DNA of 64,000 nucleotides from Lachnospiraceae bacterium (GCA_015057635.1 SVEB01000041.1:1-64000), one strand, 5' to 3'; shown: positions 44,892-53,613, counted from the stretch's first letter. A program made the numbers and translations. Notes: generated by a model not told the origin, from the sequence alone.

Positions 44892-46364
44892 ATGGCAAAG
44901 AGAAAGTATTATGCTGTAAAAATAGGTAGAAATCCGGGTGTTTACGATACGTGGGATTTATGTGAAGAGCAAGTAAAGGGGTTCACAGGAAGTAAATATA
45001 AGGCATTTAATACAAAAGAGGAAGCAGAGGCATATATTTCAAGTGAGAGTGTAGATACTAATGCAGAGAAAACGATGCCAGCAGACAATATAAGCTACCC
45101 TGAAAAGGAAAATCAGATAAGTGATGTATCGGTATATATCGCAAGTGCTACTGCTAAGGAAATAGATGTGTGTTCATTTAGTTTATTAGTTATAACTGAA
45201 ATTAACGTAGAGAATTATACAGGAACAGTGCATTTGGAAAAAAATGAGAAAGAACATGGCGTTATAGTCGGATTGGTTGAAGGAGTAAGTTATGCATTTG
45301 AATACTGCTTAAGGAATAAATTTACTTCTATTAATATATTCTCTACTAATCCTGGTATTAAGGGACTAATTGAGGGGGCTTGGAAAGCAAGGACTAAGCA
45401 CTTAAAGGCCTATATTGAAAAGTATAAAAGTATTGAGAAGACTCTAAAAGTGAAGTTTACAATAGATTCGAATATAAAAACAAATTTATATTATAAAGAG
45501 GCAATGAATTCTGCAAAAGTTACACTAGGTAAAGAAAAGCCTGCATCATTAGTAGCACATCAAAATAGTGTGACTGTAGAGGGAGTTGAGAAAGGGGAAC
45601 TTGAATCTATCTTTGAGTTGCTATCAGAAGATTATAAAACGTTAACCATTAATATAGAAAATAAAAGTGATAAAATAGAATATATATTGGAAATTACTTA
45701 TCCAATAAAAGAGAAATTACACATTACATTTTATATGATGAAGGATAAGATATTGATGCAAGGAAAGCATGGGGTGTTATATGATAATTTCATAGAATAT
45801 ATTTCATTATTATTAGAGCCAGAGGTAATGACTACTTTAAAAAATACTGTCTATACTGTTAATATAGATTTGGATGTTGTAGAACAACAGTATATTATGT
45901 ATTTACCACATGCCCATGATAAGCTACCTGCAAAAGTAGCAAATTATTTACATCAAGCAGTATATAATCTACAATTAAATTTAAAAGAGACATATGATAC
46001 GACGTTTTTAATAGAACCAGCCAAAAGAACATTAGAGGCAGTAATTAAAATAGCATTAAGTAGATATGGGGTTGAAATGCCAAGAGATGCTAGCGGAGAA
46101 ATAAATTTTAAGTGCTTTGTGACGGAGAGCACTAATAGTTATGTATTAGACCCGGCTTATTTGCCTGAAGGCGGAAGTATTGAAGATGTACAATATATTT
46201 ATCTAGGAAGAGCATATACGTATTTTCATAATACAAGGAATCCACATACACATTGGAATGATCCACTAGCTGCATATGATACGACAAAAGTGACACCGTC
46301 TATTATAGAAGCCCATACAATAATAAAGGATATACTAAAGTTGATTGATGAGTGTTATGCATAA
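44892..46364 (+). CDS. rnlA: RnlA-type toxin fused to RNase H-like domains
   Basis: A 490-aa protein. Residues 5-50 form an RNase H1 hybrid-binding (viroplasmin) domain with the YAVKIGRNPGVYDTW and KAFNTKEEA signatures. Residues about 78-210 look like an RNase H fold, but the four catalytic acids are replaced (A84, V124, N153 and about K202). Residues about 220-490 match the RnlA toxin with its HEPN motif: R379-x-x-E382 and R449-x4-H454, the same spacing as R255/E258 and R318/H323 of E. coli RnlA. In E. coli, RNase HI stimulates RnlA, so the fusion may be a built-in activator. The 4-codon-long ribosome site GGGAGGAG precedes the ATG. Confidence 0.83.
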   Translation: MAKRKYYAVKIGRNPGVYDTWDLCEEQVKGFTGSKYKAFNTKEEAEAYISSESVDTNAEKTMPADNISYPEKENQISDVSVYIASATAKEIDVCSFSLLVITEINVENYTGTVHLEKNEKEHGVIVGLVEGVSYAFEYCLRNKFTSINIFSTNPGIKGLIEGAWKARTKHLKAYIEKYKSIEKTLKVKFTIDSNIKTNLYYKEAMNSAKVTLGKEKPASLVAHQNSVTVEGVEKGELESIFELLSEDYKTLTINIENKSDKIEYILEITYPIKEKLHITFYMMKDKILMQGKHGVLYDNFIEYISLLLEPEVMTTLKNTVYTVNIDLDVVEQQYIMYLPHAHDKLPAKVANYLHQAVYNLQLNLKETYDTTFLIEPAKRTLEAVIKIALSRYGVEMPRDASGEINFKCFVTESTNSYVLDPAYLPEGGSIEDVQYIYLGRAYTYFHNTRNPHTHWNDPLAAYDTTKVTPSIIEAHTIIKDILKLIDECYA

Positions 46365-46388
46365 GTTTTAAAGAAAGGAGCGCTGAGA

Positions 46389-46823
46389 ATGATACTTACC
46401 AGTAATTGTACTATAGAGCAGCAAAAAAATAGTACAAATGAGCAAACATGTGAGTCTGTAGATTATATAATATTTACTTTACCTGCTGATAATTTACAAA
46501 ATGAAAAGTTTACTTATGTTGTACTTTTTAGTTTGAGAACTACAATGAGTTGCATTGAAGAGATAGTTAAATCTTTTCGTGACAAAGGTGTGCATATTGA
46601 TTTTGTATTGGATCAATTATTGCATACAGGTGAAAATCCCGGACGTTTTTTGCATGTGCAAATAGACAGTTTGGGTAAGCTTGATATACAAAGCGTCACT
46701 ATACCAAAGAGGCATTTATGCAGGAAAGTCACTTGTGGTTTATTGAAAAATACATCAGTATTAGAGTATTCGGGATTGACTAATATTGAGAAGAGAATGA
46801 TAAATAAGGGAATTGTAATTTAG
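46389..46823 (+). CDS. rnlB: RnlB-type antitoxin
   Basis: A 144-aa partner of RnlA. The core FVLDQLLHTGENPGRFLHVQ aligns with the E. coli RnlB segment of the same shape (LFDLLCANGPEWNRF), and the later DxQSVTIPK and LLKNTSVLEYSGLT parts also correspond. RnlB binds RnlA and blocks its mRNA cleavage. It lies 24 bp after the toxin with its own AAAGGAG, so the pair is one operon. A longer N-terminal arm of about 25 residues is peculiar to this copy. Confidence 0.78.
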   Translation: MILTSNCTIEQQKNSTNEQTCESVDYIIFTLPADNLQNEKFTYVVLFSLRTTMSCIEEIVKSFRDKGVHIDFVLDQLLHTGENPGRFLHVQIDSLGKLDIQSVTIPKRHLCRKVTCGLLKNTSVLEYSGLTNIEKRMINKGIVI

Positions 46824-46833
46824 TGAATGAGTC

Positions 46834-46869
46834 AGAAATAGCTACTATAAGTTTATGGTAGCTATTTCT
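46834..46869 (+). terminator. Terminator of the rnlAB operon
   Basis: A perfect 12-bp stem AGAAATAGCTAC with its complement. It lies directly upstream of the insertion sequence. Confidence 0.75.
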
Positions 46870-46879
46870 ATTGAGTATA

Positions 46880-48368
46880 GATAGTTGATAGGGGGGGCGG
46901 ACATAAAGTTGGACTTTGTTTGGGCTTTGAAAGGAGTATTACAGAGTGTATTCGAAGTATCAACGAAAAAAGGCACTACAACTTTATGACAAATGTAAAT
47001 CCGTAACTAAAGTTATACAAACACTTGGTTATCCAACACGAAAATGCCTATATGATTGGATCTCCGAGCGAGATTCTCCGCCTAAGGAAAAAAGTCCCTA
47101 GAAAAAGGTTTCATAATACGCCGGAACACCCAAGGCATCCTCCTATTGAAGTAAAGCTCCAGACAATTCATCGTTGTTTTGAACTTGGTGAGAGTGTACA
47201 ATTAGTATCAGAAGAAATCGGGTATAGCAGAGCCAGTATCTATACTTGGCGAAAAAAATACATTCTCAAAGGAGCTGTAGCACTTATAAATCATGGTGAT
47301 GATCCCCGCGGCAAGTTACCGGAAGGGCAATTATCTTCTTCTGAAGAAGTTGAACAGCTGAAAGCCCAGATACAGGACATGCAGCTTGAACTAGATATCC
47401 TTAAGGAGACTTTGGATGTCTTAAAAAAAGACCCCGGCGTCGACATGACAGTTCTCAGAAACAAAGAGAAGGCAGTGATAATCGACGCCTTGAGAAATAA
47501 ATACTCACTGCCAATACTTTTGCAAAAGTTGGAGATATCAAAAAGTAGTTATTACTATCAACACAGACAGGTGAATTTACCAGATAAATACGAAGTACTA
47601 CGTATAAGAATCATTGAACTATTTAATGAAAATTTCGGTATATATGGATATCGGAGAATCCATGCTCTGTTAGCAAGGGAAGGGACACATATATCAGAGA
47701 AAATAGTTCGACGCATTATGTCAGAGTGCGATTTAAAAGTTAAAACCAAACGCAGAGCCAAGTACAATTCCTACAAAGGAGAAATAACACCCGCAGTCCC
47801 CAATATTATTGAGCGTGATTTTCGCGCGGATGCACCTAATAAAAAATGGCTGACTGATATTACAGAGTTTGCTATTCCAGCGGGGAAAGCGTATCTTTCT
47901 CCAATTGTAGATTGCTTCGATGGCATGCTCTCAGCTTGGAAAATTAGCACAGTTCCCGATGCTAATCTTGTCAACAGTATGCTAGATGATGCTATTGCTA
48001 GCCTCAAAGAGGAGCAACATCCTCTGGTACATACAGACCGTGGCTGCCATTACCGTTGGCCGGGATGGATATCCCGGATGGAGAAAGCAGGTTTAAAACG
48101 TTCTATGTCAAAGAAAGGGTGTTCCCCTGACAATTTAGCCTGCGAAGGCTTATTTGGACGTTTGAAAAATGAGATGTTCTATAACCGAAACTGGGCAGGT
48201 GTAAGCATGAATCAATTTATCGAAATCTTAAATAACTACCTAGTTTGGTACAATGAAAAAAGAATTAAAATATCACTTGGAAATATGAGCCCACTAGAGT
48301 ACCGACAAAGTCTTAGAATAGCTATTTAGGCTGTCCAAGAAATTGTCCGCACCCCCCTATCAGATAGT
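46880..48368. mobile_element. IS3-family insertion with target duplication
   Basis: The element spans 46886-48362 (1477 bp) with TG...CA ends and terminal inverted repeats (TGATAGGGGGGG-CGGACA against its complement at the right). A 6-bp GATAGT repeat flanks it at 46880-46885 and 48363-48368; IS3 elements usually duplicate 3-5 bp, so one base may be chance. It separates the rnlAB locus from the next promoter. Confidence 0.85.
46946..48329 (+). CDS. IS3-family transposase, two frames
   Basis: OrfA (46946-47101, GTG start, 51 aa) carries the first HTH (KALQLYDKCKSVTKVIQTLGY). Its frame stops at a TAG right after AGT CCC. Reading continues in the +1 frame, giving SPRKRF and then a second HTH, a coiled coil and the DDE catalytic core: aspartates in LTDITEF and HTDRGCHY, glutamate in EGLFGRLKNEMF. 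The joint could be programmed +1 slippage at CCC-TAG, or a one-base insertion that broke a single long gene. The rest of the catalytic core is intact. Confidence 0.8.
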
Positions 48369-48443
48369 TTATTACTAATTCTATATGTAGTATGAGAGAG
48401 ATTATATAGTTATTTATTAATTAAATAAATTAGTCAATTATTA

Positions 48444-48472
48444 TTGACAAAAATAGAATTGATGCATATACT
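48444..48472 (+). promoter_or_regulatory. Promoter of tandem-repeat RNA and toxin
   Basis: A full consensus TTGACA (48444-48449), 17-nt spacer and TATACT (48467-48472). Transcription would start near 48479, about 44 nt before the first repeat. Confidence 0.87.
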
Positions 48473-48522
48473 AATAGTAAAGATAGTAATATCTTATAGT
48501 GTGCAAGCACTTAAAGTTAATG

Positions 48523-48682
48523 ACAATTGGAAGTCATAAAAAGTCCAAATCAATTTGTGTATCGCGGATACACCAGGCTGACAACCAGCATAAATGTTGT
48601 AGACACTTAGAAGTCGGTAAAAGTCTAAATCAATTTGTGTATCATTGATACACCAGGCTGATAACCAGCATAAAACTTGCAA
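48523..48682 (+). ncRNA. Candidate antitoxin RNA, two 80-nt repeats
   Basis: Two exact-length 80-bp tandem units (48523-48602 and 48603-48682), 66 of 80 positions identical. Each unit folds into three hairpins: TTGGA/TCCAA (TTAGA/TCTAA in unit 2, a compensating pair change), GTGTATC/GATACAC with a 3-nt loop, and GCTG/CAGC with a 5-nt loop. Most other differences fall in loops. It lies between a strong promoter and a terminator, just before a BECR-like gene, as in type III toxin-antitoxin loci. No variable spacers, so it is not a CRISPR. Confidence 0.75.
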
Positions 48683-48686
48683 ATTA

Positions 48687-48713
48687 AGTAGGACTAAGAG
48701 TCCTACTTTTTTT
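48687..48713 (+). terminator. Terminator between RNA repeats and toxin gene
   Basis: A perfect 9-bp stem AGTAGGACT/AGTCCTACT with a 3-nt loop and a 7-T tail. In type III loci such a terminator sets the ratio of antitoxin RNA to toxin mRNA. Confidence 0.92.
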
Positions 48714-48729
48714 ATGGAGACTACATTAA

Positions 48730-49371
48730 ATGGACAAAATTAAACTAACTGCAAATCAAAAGAGTTATTTAAGAAATAAGGCTATTGCAGGAGCAAAGTT
48801 ATATAAGAATTATCTGATTAATAAGGATTTTTGGATTATATGTGAAGACGGGAGTGACTATAAATTTCAATTTAAGAAGAAGGATTTTAAACATTTAACA
48901 GGAATAAAAAGTGATTTGAATGATTCTAGATTTTTTCAGAATTGTACAGAAGCATTACTATCTGATAATAATATAGCAGATATTCAACACTATAACTATC
49001 AAACATTAAAAGCTAAAGCTGATCGTATTTCTAAAATTAATAGCATAATATGTGAAAGTATAGAAGAAAGTTTATTTATGGTTAATTTACATACCAATAC
49101 AGATGATTATCCAGTAGCAATTAAAAATGCTATAACTAATACCTGTATTGGATTTAAGGGGCCAGATAATTATGCTAGGACTCTAAGAAAAGCTTCGAAT
49201 TCTAACAATAGTGATGAAGAGAAAAAAATAGTAGCTATATTTTCAAAGATGAAAGAAAGTCTTGAATATAACAATATTGAATATATAAGTGATAAAGATA
49301 GAATTTTTGAATTGAAATGTGATATAGAAGAAATATCAGCAGAATTGTGGAAAGACCTGAATAATCAATGA
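48730..49371 (+). CDS. BECR-like (PBECR4-type) candidate toxin
   Basis: A 213-aa protein. Positions 43-60 (YKFQFKKKDFKHLTGIK) and the region 85-155 (HYNYQTLKAKADRI, NTDDYPVAI, GFKGPDNYARTLRKAS) resemble the PBECR4 group of Barnase-EndoU-ColicinE5/D-RelE-like nucleases, named from memory. No match to ToxN, CptN or TenpN was recognised. GGAG lies 10 nt before the ATG, and the upstream terminator and RNA repeats suggest control by an RNA antitoxin. Function as an RNase toxin is inferred from context and fold family. Confidence 0.68.
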   Translation: MDKIKLTANQKSYLRNKAIAGAKLYKNYLINKDFWIICEDGSDYKFQFKKKDFKHLTGIKSDLNDSRFFQNCTEALLSDNNIADIQHYNYQTLKAKADRISKINSIICESIEESLFMVNLHTNTDDYPVAIKNAITNTCIGFKGPDNYARTLRKASNSNNSDEEKKIVAIFSKMKESLEYNNIEYISDKDRIFELKCDIEEISAELWKDLNNQ

Positions 49372-49490
49372 AATATTTTCTAAATAAAATTTAGCTAGGG
49401 TGTCTAAGCTATGAGTATTAGAAATTGATATAATAGTGAATCTATTATTTTCTTTATAGTCAAGTCTAGTAATTTATTTTTATTGGACCA

Positions 49491-49531
49491 AAGAGGTGTC
49501 AATACTTACAAGTATTGACACCTCTTTTTTA
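49491..49531. terminator. Strong hairpin terminator
   Basis: A 17-bp perfect stem (AAGAGGTGTCAATACTT and its complement) with a T-run at the end. The 49372-49490 stretch has no gene. Confidence 0.88.
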
Positions 49532-49597
49532 TTACTGTAAAATCAAGGTATAGACGGGTGTCACAACTTAGTGTCATAAATAATGGAGGATTTGAGT

Positions 49598-50164
49598 ATG
49601 GTTTATGGATATGCCAGGGTTTCGACAAAGGGACAAGCAAAGGATGGAAATAGTCTTGAGTCTCAAGAAATGAAGTTAAAGGAAAATGGAGCAGAAAAGA
49701 TATACATAGATAGCTTCACCGGAACTAAGATAGATAGACCCCAATTAGCGGAACTGATGAATAAGATTCAATCAGGCGATACACTGGTGGTAACTAAGCT
49801 AGACAGATTTGCACGGAGTGTATCACAGGCAAGCCAGTTGATTACAGATCTTATTGATAAAGGGATACGAGTAAATGTTCTTAACTTGGGGATATTGGAT
49901 AACTCATCTATGAGTACCTTAATGCGCAATATCCTACTTAGCTTTGCACAGTTTGAACGTGATATGATAGTGGAAAGAACCCAGGAAGGAAAGGAAATAG
50001 CAAGGAGAAGGGAGGATTTCAGAGAAGGAAGACCAAAAAAGTATGGTAAGAAGCAGATAGAGCATGCATTACATATGCTAGAGAATATCTCTTATAAGCA
50101 GGTAGAGTATTTGACGGCAATAAGCAAAAGTACATTAATAAGAGCTAAAAGAAGGAGCATTTAA
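49598..50164 (+). CDS. Serine recombinase, resolvase/invertase type
   Basis: A 188-aa small serine recombinase. The catalytic serine lies in [11 protein letters not shown]. Conserved LDRFARSV and the [13 protein letters not shown] motif follow, then a short C-terminal HTH ([15 protein letters not shown]). It starts at ATG 49598 with GGAGG upstream; an extended start 5 codons earlier is less likely. It is the size of resolvases or DNA invertases, and could resolve multimers of the element. It lies next to a gene fragment at 51898 that resembles the same family. Confidence 0.88.
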   Translation: MVYGYARVSTKGQAKDGNSLESQEMKLKENGAEKIYIDSFTGTKIDRPQLAELMNKIQSGDTLVVTKLDRFARSVSQASQLITDLIDKGIRVNVLNLGILDNSSMSTLMRNILLSFAQFERDMIVERTQEGKEIARRREDFREGRPKKYGKKQIEHALHMLENISYKQVEYLTAISKSTLIRAKRRSI

Positions 50165-50334
50165 ATTTCTTAAAATCTTCTTTATAACAGGTTGGTTTTA
50201 TATTTATGTGGGGGACCTCTTTTGTATCTGATTCACTGTAATAGTTCATATCAAAACATGTTTCACTTATCTAATATACATCCAAAAACTATATATATTT
50301 TAGATAAGCGGACACCTGGATAGTCAACACTTTT

Positions 50335-51168
50335 TTAGACAACTTTTTTAAGGGTATTTTCTTTAAACTCTCTTGGTGTTAGATAATCCAAGGACGAATG
50401 AATTCTGTGGTTATTGAACCAGTTAACATAATCGGCTAATTCAATTTTCAATTCCTCCAACGAGGAAAAGGTTTTGTTCTTAACGAATTCAGTTTTTATG
50501 ATTTTGTATGTCGCTTCAGCAACAGCGTTATCATATGGACAGCCCTTCATGCTAAGTGAACGCTCGATATTGAAGGCCTCAAGCGTTTCATCAATTAGCC
50601 TGTTTTTGAACTCATTGCCTCGATCCGTATGAAAAATATTAATATTCTGTAGACTTGTCTCTACCTTAGAAAATGCCTGCATTACAAGCTTTGCGTCCTT
50701 ATTTCTTCCAGCACTATAACCAATAATCTCTCGATTAAAGAGGTCGATAAGAAGACATATATAGTTCCAGCTGTTGCCTACTCGTACATATGTTAAATCA
50801 CTTACTACGACATTATGTTGTGGCTGTTCATCAAACTTTCTGTCTACGATATTAGCAATCATATCTTCGTTACATTTTGCAACATGGGGTTTGAACTGCG
50901 CTACTGTATAACTTGACACTAGACCTTCCTGTTTCATGATACGTCCAATTCGTCGACGTGAAACAATCAGATCTTGCTTCTTTAATTCCTTCTTAATCTT
51001 ACGGGTTCCATAATTATTACGACTCTGACGAAAGATTTCTTTGATAGATGCTATCAATAAACTCTCGTCTGGTTTTTCTTTTACTTCGTAATAATATGTC
51101 GCTCTAAAAATTTTTAGGACGTCGCACATTGCTGATACTGAGTATTTGTGCACATTTGCTTTAATCAC
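50335..51168 (-). CDS. IS3-family transposase OrfB
   Basis: A 277-aa DDE transposase. Catalytic residues are in VVSDLTYVRVG, FHTDRGNEF and AEATYKIIKTE. The N-terminal HTH_21 part (SRNNYGTRKIKKELKK) is present. It starts just after the OrfA stop on the same strand; -1 frameshifting near the OrfA end would make the fused OrfAB. Intact. Confidence 0.9.
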   Translation of the reverse strand: MIKANVHKYSVSAMCDVLKIFRATYYYEVKEKPDESLLIASIKEIFRQSRNNYGTRKIKKELKKQDLIVSRRRIGRIMKQEGLVSSYTVAQFKPHVAKCNEDMIANIVDRKFDEQPQHNVVVSDLTYVRVGNSWNYICLLIDLFNREIIGYSAGRNKDAKLVMQAFSKVETSLQNINIFHTDRGNEFKNRLIDETLEAFNIERSLSMKGCPYDNAVAEATYKIIKTEFVKNKTFSSLEELKIELADYVNWFNNHRIHSSLDYLTPREFKENTLKKVV

Positions 51169-51170
51169 GT

Positions 51171-51458
51171 TTACTTTCGTCCTAGTATCAGCGCTGCTTG
51201 CTTTAAAATATCATTTTCCATCTCTAATTGTTTGTTACGTTTACGTAATTCGATTAACTCGTTTTCAAGATCAGAACGGTTGTCTTTTCCCTTAAAGGAA
51301 CCAGTAGTTTGGGACTGTTTAATCCATTTATCAAGCAGGGAAGATGCAATATCGTATTCACGAATAATATCGCATTTTCGTTTTCCATTTAGGTATAATT
51401 GGACAACTTGCTGCTTGAATTCAGATGTGTAGGTACGGCGTGGTCTTTTTTTAGTCAT
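51171..51458 (-). CDS. IS3-family transposase OrfA
   Basis: A 95-aa helix-turn-helix protein (TYTSEFKQQVVQLYLNG, then IIREYDIASSLLDKWI) with a C-terminal leucine-rich coiled coil (LENELIELRKRNKQLEMEN). It binds the IS ends and frameshifts into OrfB. Confidence 0.9.
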   Translation of the reverse strand: MTKKRPRRTYTSEFKQQVVQLYLNGKRKCDIIREYDIASSLLDKWIKQSQTTGSFKGKDNRSDLENELIELRKRNKQLEMENDILKQAALILGRK

Positions 51459-51537
51459 GATGTTAAATCTCCTTTAATAATTGATGTTATTTTACATGAC
51501 CTTAAAAAAACTGTCTAGTTTATTGTAGCCGATCCAT

Positions 51538-51768
51538 TTCAGAATTATAGGAACTAATATTTATATAGAATATACTGGTTTTAAAAGAGTAAAAAGTTCA
51601 TTTTTAAAAAATAGGTATATTGAGCGACTTAAAAAGAAGAAGGATATTTGCAGAGAACAAGGATGGAAGTTGCTTGAAATTGAAGAGGTCAATGAAGATA
51701 CACAGAACATGGTTATTAGTTTTATAAATAAAAATAGTCAATTATGTATTACAAATCACGGTTATTGA
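51538..51768 (+). pseudogene. C-terminal remnant of a possible nuclease
   Basis: A 76-codon open stretch, cut off at its 5' end by the IS3 element. It translates with NIYIEYTGF, then NRYIERLKKKKDICREQGWKLLEIE. The EY-G and K..i..g..l shape recalls the C-terminal end of PDDEXK-type endonuclease domains, but the part is too short for a firm call. No start codon or ribosome site. Confidence 0.45.
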
Positions 51769-51830
51769 TACTTATATTTTTATAACAATAGTATGAGTAT
51801 TTATCTAGCGTGATTTATAGAAAATACATT

Positions 51831-51872
51831 AGAAAACGTATCAAGATATATTTTAATTTTGATACGTTTTCT
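51831..51872. terminator. Hairpin terminator
   Basis: A perfect 14-bp stem AGAAAACGTATCAA and its complement, between two gene remnants. Confidence 0.7.
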
Positions 51873-51897
51873 ACGTCATTAAGTAAAATAACTATAA

Positions 51898-52047
51898 AGA
51901 ACTTTAAATGCTACTAAAAACTTGCTTCAAATAGTTGAACAGATGAAACAGGAAGGTACTTATATAAAAAGTATTAAAGATACTTTACCACATGTAATAA
52001 TCTGTATAATGAGTTTTATTAACAATAAGTGGATTGAGTCAGCTTGA
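51898..52047 (+). pseudogene. Remnant of a serine resolvase gene
   Basis: A 49-codon open piece with NATKNLLQIVEQMKQEGTYI and KSIKDTL, which matches the middle of small serine recombinases (the part after the L-D-R-hydrophobic motif). Neither the catalytic N-terminus nor the DNA-binding end is present. It is a decayed copy. Confidence 0.55.
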
Positions 52048-52112
52048 GAGCAATTTAATTAGTCAAAGAACCTAGAAGAGTCTGCTTGACGCTAAGGGCA
52101 AGAGACGTTGAG

Positions 52113-53483
52113 GGGGGAGAGATAGTGTCAAGATTTTTGTGTAAACACTTCTCTACTAGGCAGACCACTCCTGGTGCAACATTAATTAAAGAGGTCATTT
52201 AACTCTGCTGATGCTTGAGCAAAACCTCTATGAACACGAGTACTAAATTTCTGATTATAATCACTGCAAAAGGAACAAACATAACGTTCCAGAGAGTCCT
52301 CATTCGGGAACTGTTCCTTGCGTTTTGTGCCACGCTTAAGATTCTTATTGAAACCTTCAATTAGATTGGTTGTATAGATGCTGCATCGTATCTGAGAAGG
52401 AAATTCAAAGAAAGTAAACAGACTTTCATTGCCCACTAGTACTTTAGTGGCTTTGGGATAAATCTTTTGATACTTTTTGATGAAGTCATCTAGAAGTTTC
52501 TGTGAGTCCTCGATATTTTCTGCACGATAAACAGGTTTTAAATCTTCCATGACCTTGCTTTTATCTTTTGCACGAACATGCTTCATTACATTTCGAGCAA
52601 CGTGAGTCCAGCAGCTCTGATGCTTTGCTTTTGGAAATACTTCTAGACACGCATTTCTAAAACCACTAAGCCCATCCGTAACAAACAAAAGGACTTGTTC
52701 TAAACCACGTGCTTTTAAAGATTCTAGCATTTCCTTATAGTTATCAGAAGACTCTGATGGATAAAGAGCATAATCTAGCACTTCTTTTTCTCCATCTGGA
52801 GTGATACCAATAAGAATGTGGAGTGCTTCCTTTGCTACGCTATCCCTACGAACACTTAGATAGGTGGCATCACCATAAACAACTGCATATTTGGCAGAAA
52901 TCCTTCGAGTATGGAACTGATTAACCTGCTCTTGAACAGCTTTTGTGATATTTGAAATAGTCTGAGGACTATAATGGTGGCCATACATCTTTTCAATGAG
53001 ATCTGCTATCTCGCGAGTTGTAATTCCTTTTTTGTAAAGCTGAATTACAGTTGTCTCCAGAGAGTCTGTACTTCGTTGATAAGATGGTACAGTCTGCTGT
53101 GAAAACTCACCGTTGCGATCACGAGGAATTTTTATAGTGAGATCACCAAAGCGAGAATGGATAGTTCGTTCATAGTACCCATTCCTAGAATTGCCAGTAT
53201 TATAGCCTTCAATAGAGTATTTTTCATAGTTTAAAAAGGCTGTAAGCTCAGTTAATAGTAGTTCATTAGTAGCTGCTTCAAGTTCTTGACGAAAAATTTC
53301 ATCAACAGATTCATTATTTAGTAGTGCTGACAGTAATTTTGTGTTAAGATATGACATAGGGAATCGTCCTTCTTTCATAATTTATGGTTTGGTCACTTTA
53401 AATTTTAAAAGAAGTCGGTTCCCTTTTCCAGTATTATCTGGAGAAACCGGTTTACACAAAATATTTTATACTATCGGGGGAGA
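52113..53483. mobile_element. IS256-family insertion with 8-bp duplication
   Basis: The element spans 52121-53475 (1355 bp). It has imperfect inverted repeats (GATAGT... TTTTGTGTAAAC and its complement) and an exact 8-bp target duplication GGGGGAGA at 52113-52120 and 53476-53483. It sits just upstream of the cas12f promoter. Confidence 0.93.
52182..53357 (-). CDS. IS256-family transposase
   Basis: A 391-aa Mutator-type DDE transposase. Motifs: VVYGDATYLSVRRD (first D), VTDGLSGFRNACLEVFP (second D), the CWTHVARN stretch, and the glutamate region YTTNLIEGFNKNLKRGTKRK. The start at ATG 53357 is chosen for AAGAAGGA 10 nt upstream; 7 more in-frame codons exist upstream. Intact, which agrees with a recent insertion. 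Confidence 0.95.
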   Translation of the reverse strand: MSYLNTKLLSALLNNESVDEIFRQELEAATNELLLTELTAFLNYEKYSIEGYNTGNSRNGYYERTIHSRFGDLTIKIPRDRNGEFSQQTVPSYQRSTDSLETTVIQLYKKGITTREIADLIEKMYGHHYSPQTISNITKAVQEQVNQFHTRRISAKYAVVYGDATYLSVRRDSVAKEALHILIGITPDGEKEVLDYALYPSESSDNYKEMLESLKARGLEQVLLFVTDGLSGFRNACLEVFPKAKHQSCWTHVARNVMKHVRAKDKSKVMEDLKPVYRAENIEDSQKLLDDFIKKYQKIYPKATKVLVGNESLFTFFEFPSQIRCSIYTTNLIEGFNKNLKRGTKRKEQFPNEDSLERYVCSFCSDYNQKFSTRVHRGFAQASAELNDLFN

Positions 53484-53583
53484 CTATGTAGATTATTATT
53501 ACTTACAAGGTGATATCATAATAATAACTTATCAAGTATGTTTAAAGTTAGATAATAGAATTTAAAACATATTTTTGCCAAAA

Positions 53584-53613
53584 TTGTTTATTTTTACATG
53601 TATGGGCCATAAT
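53584..53613 (+). promoter_or_regulatory. Possible cas12f promoter
   Basis: TTGTTT (53584-53589), 18-nt spacer and CATAAT (53608-53613), 34 bp before the start codon. It lies just downstream of the IS256 right end. Confidence 0.45.

Larger units (their letters stand above)
50317..51536. mobile_element. IS3-family insertion sequence (second)
   Basis: A 1220-bp element with imperfect terminal inverted repeats (TGGAT at both ends and the inner TAGACA with TTTTTTAAGG). No target duplication is seen: left flank GACACC, right flank TTTCAG. This suggests a later deletion at one end. The right side cuts into a truncated gene. Confidence 0.83.

Noticed and set aside
48523-48682. Tandem 80-bp repeats as a CRISPR array
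   Set aside because: Units are similar over their whole length without unrelated spacers, and differences are in loops or compensated in a stem.
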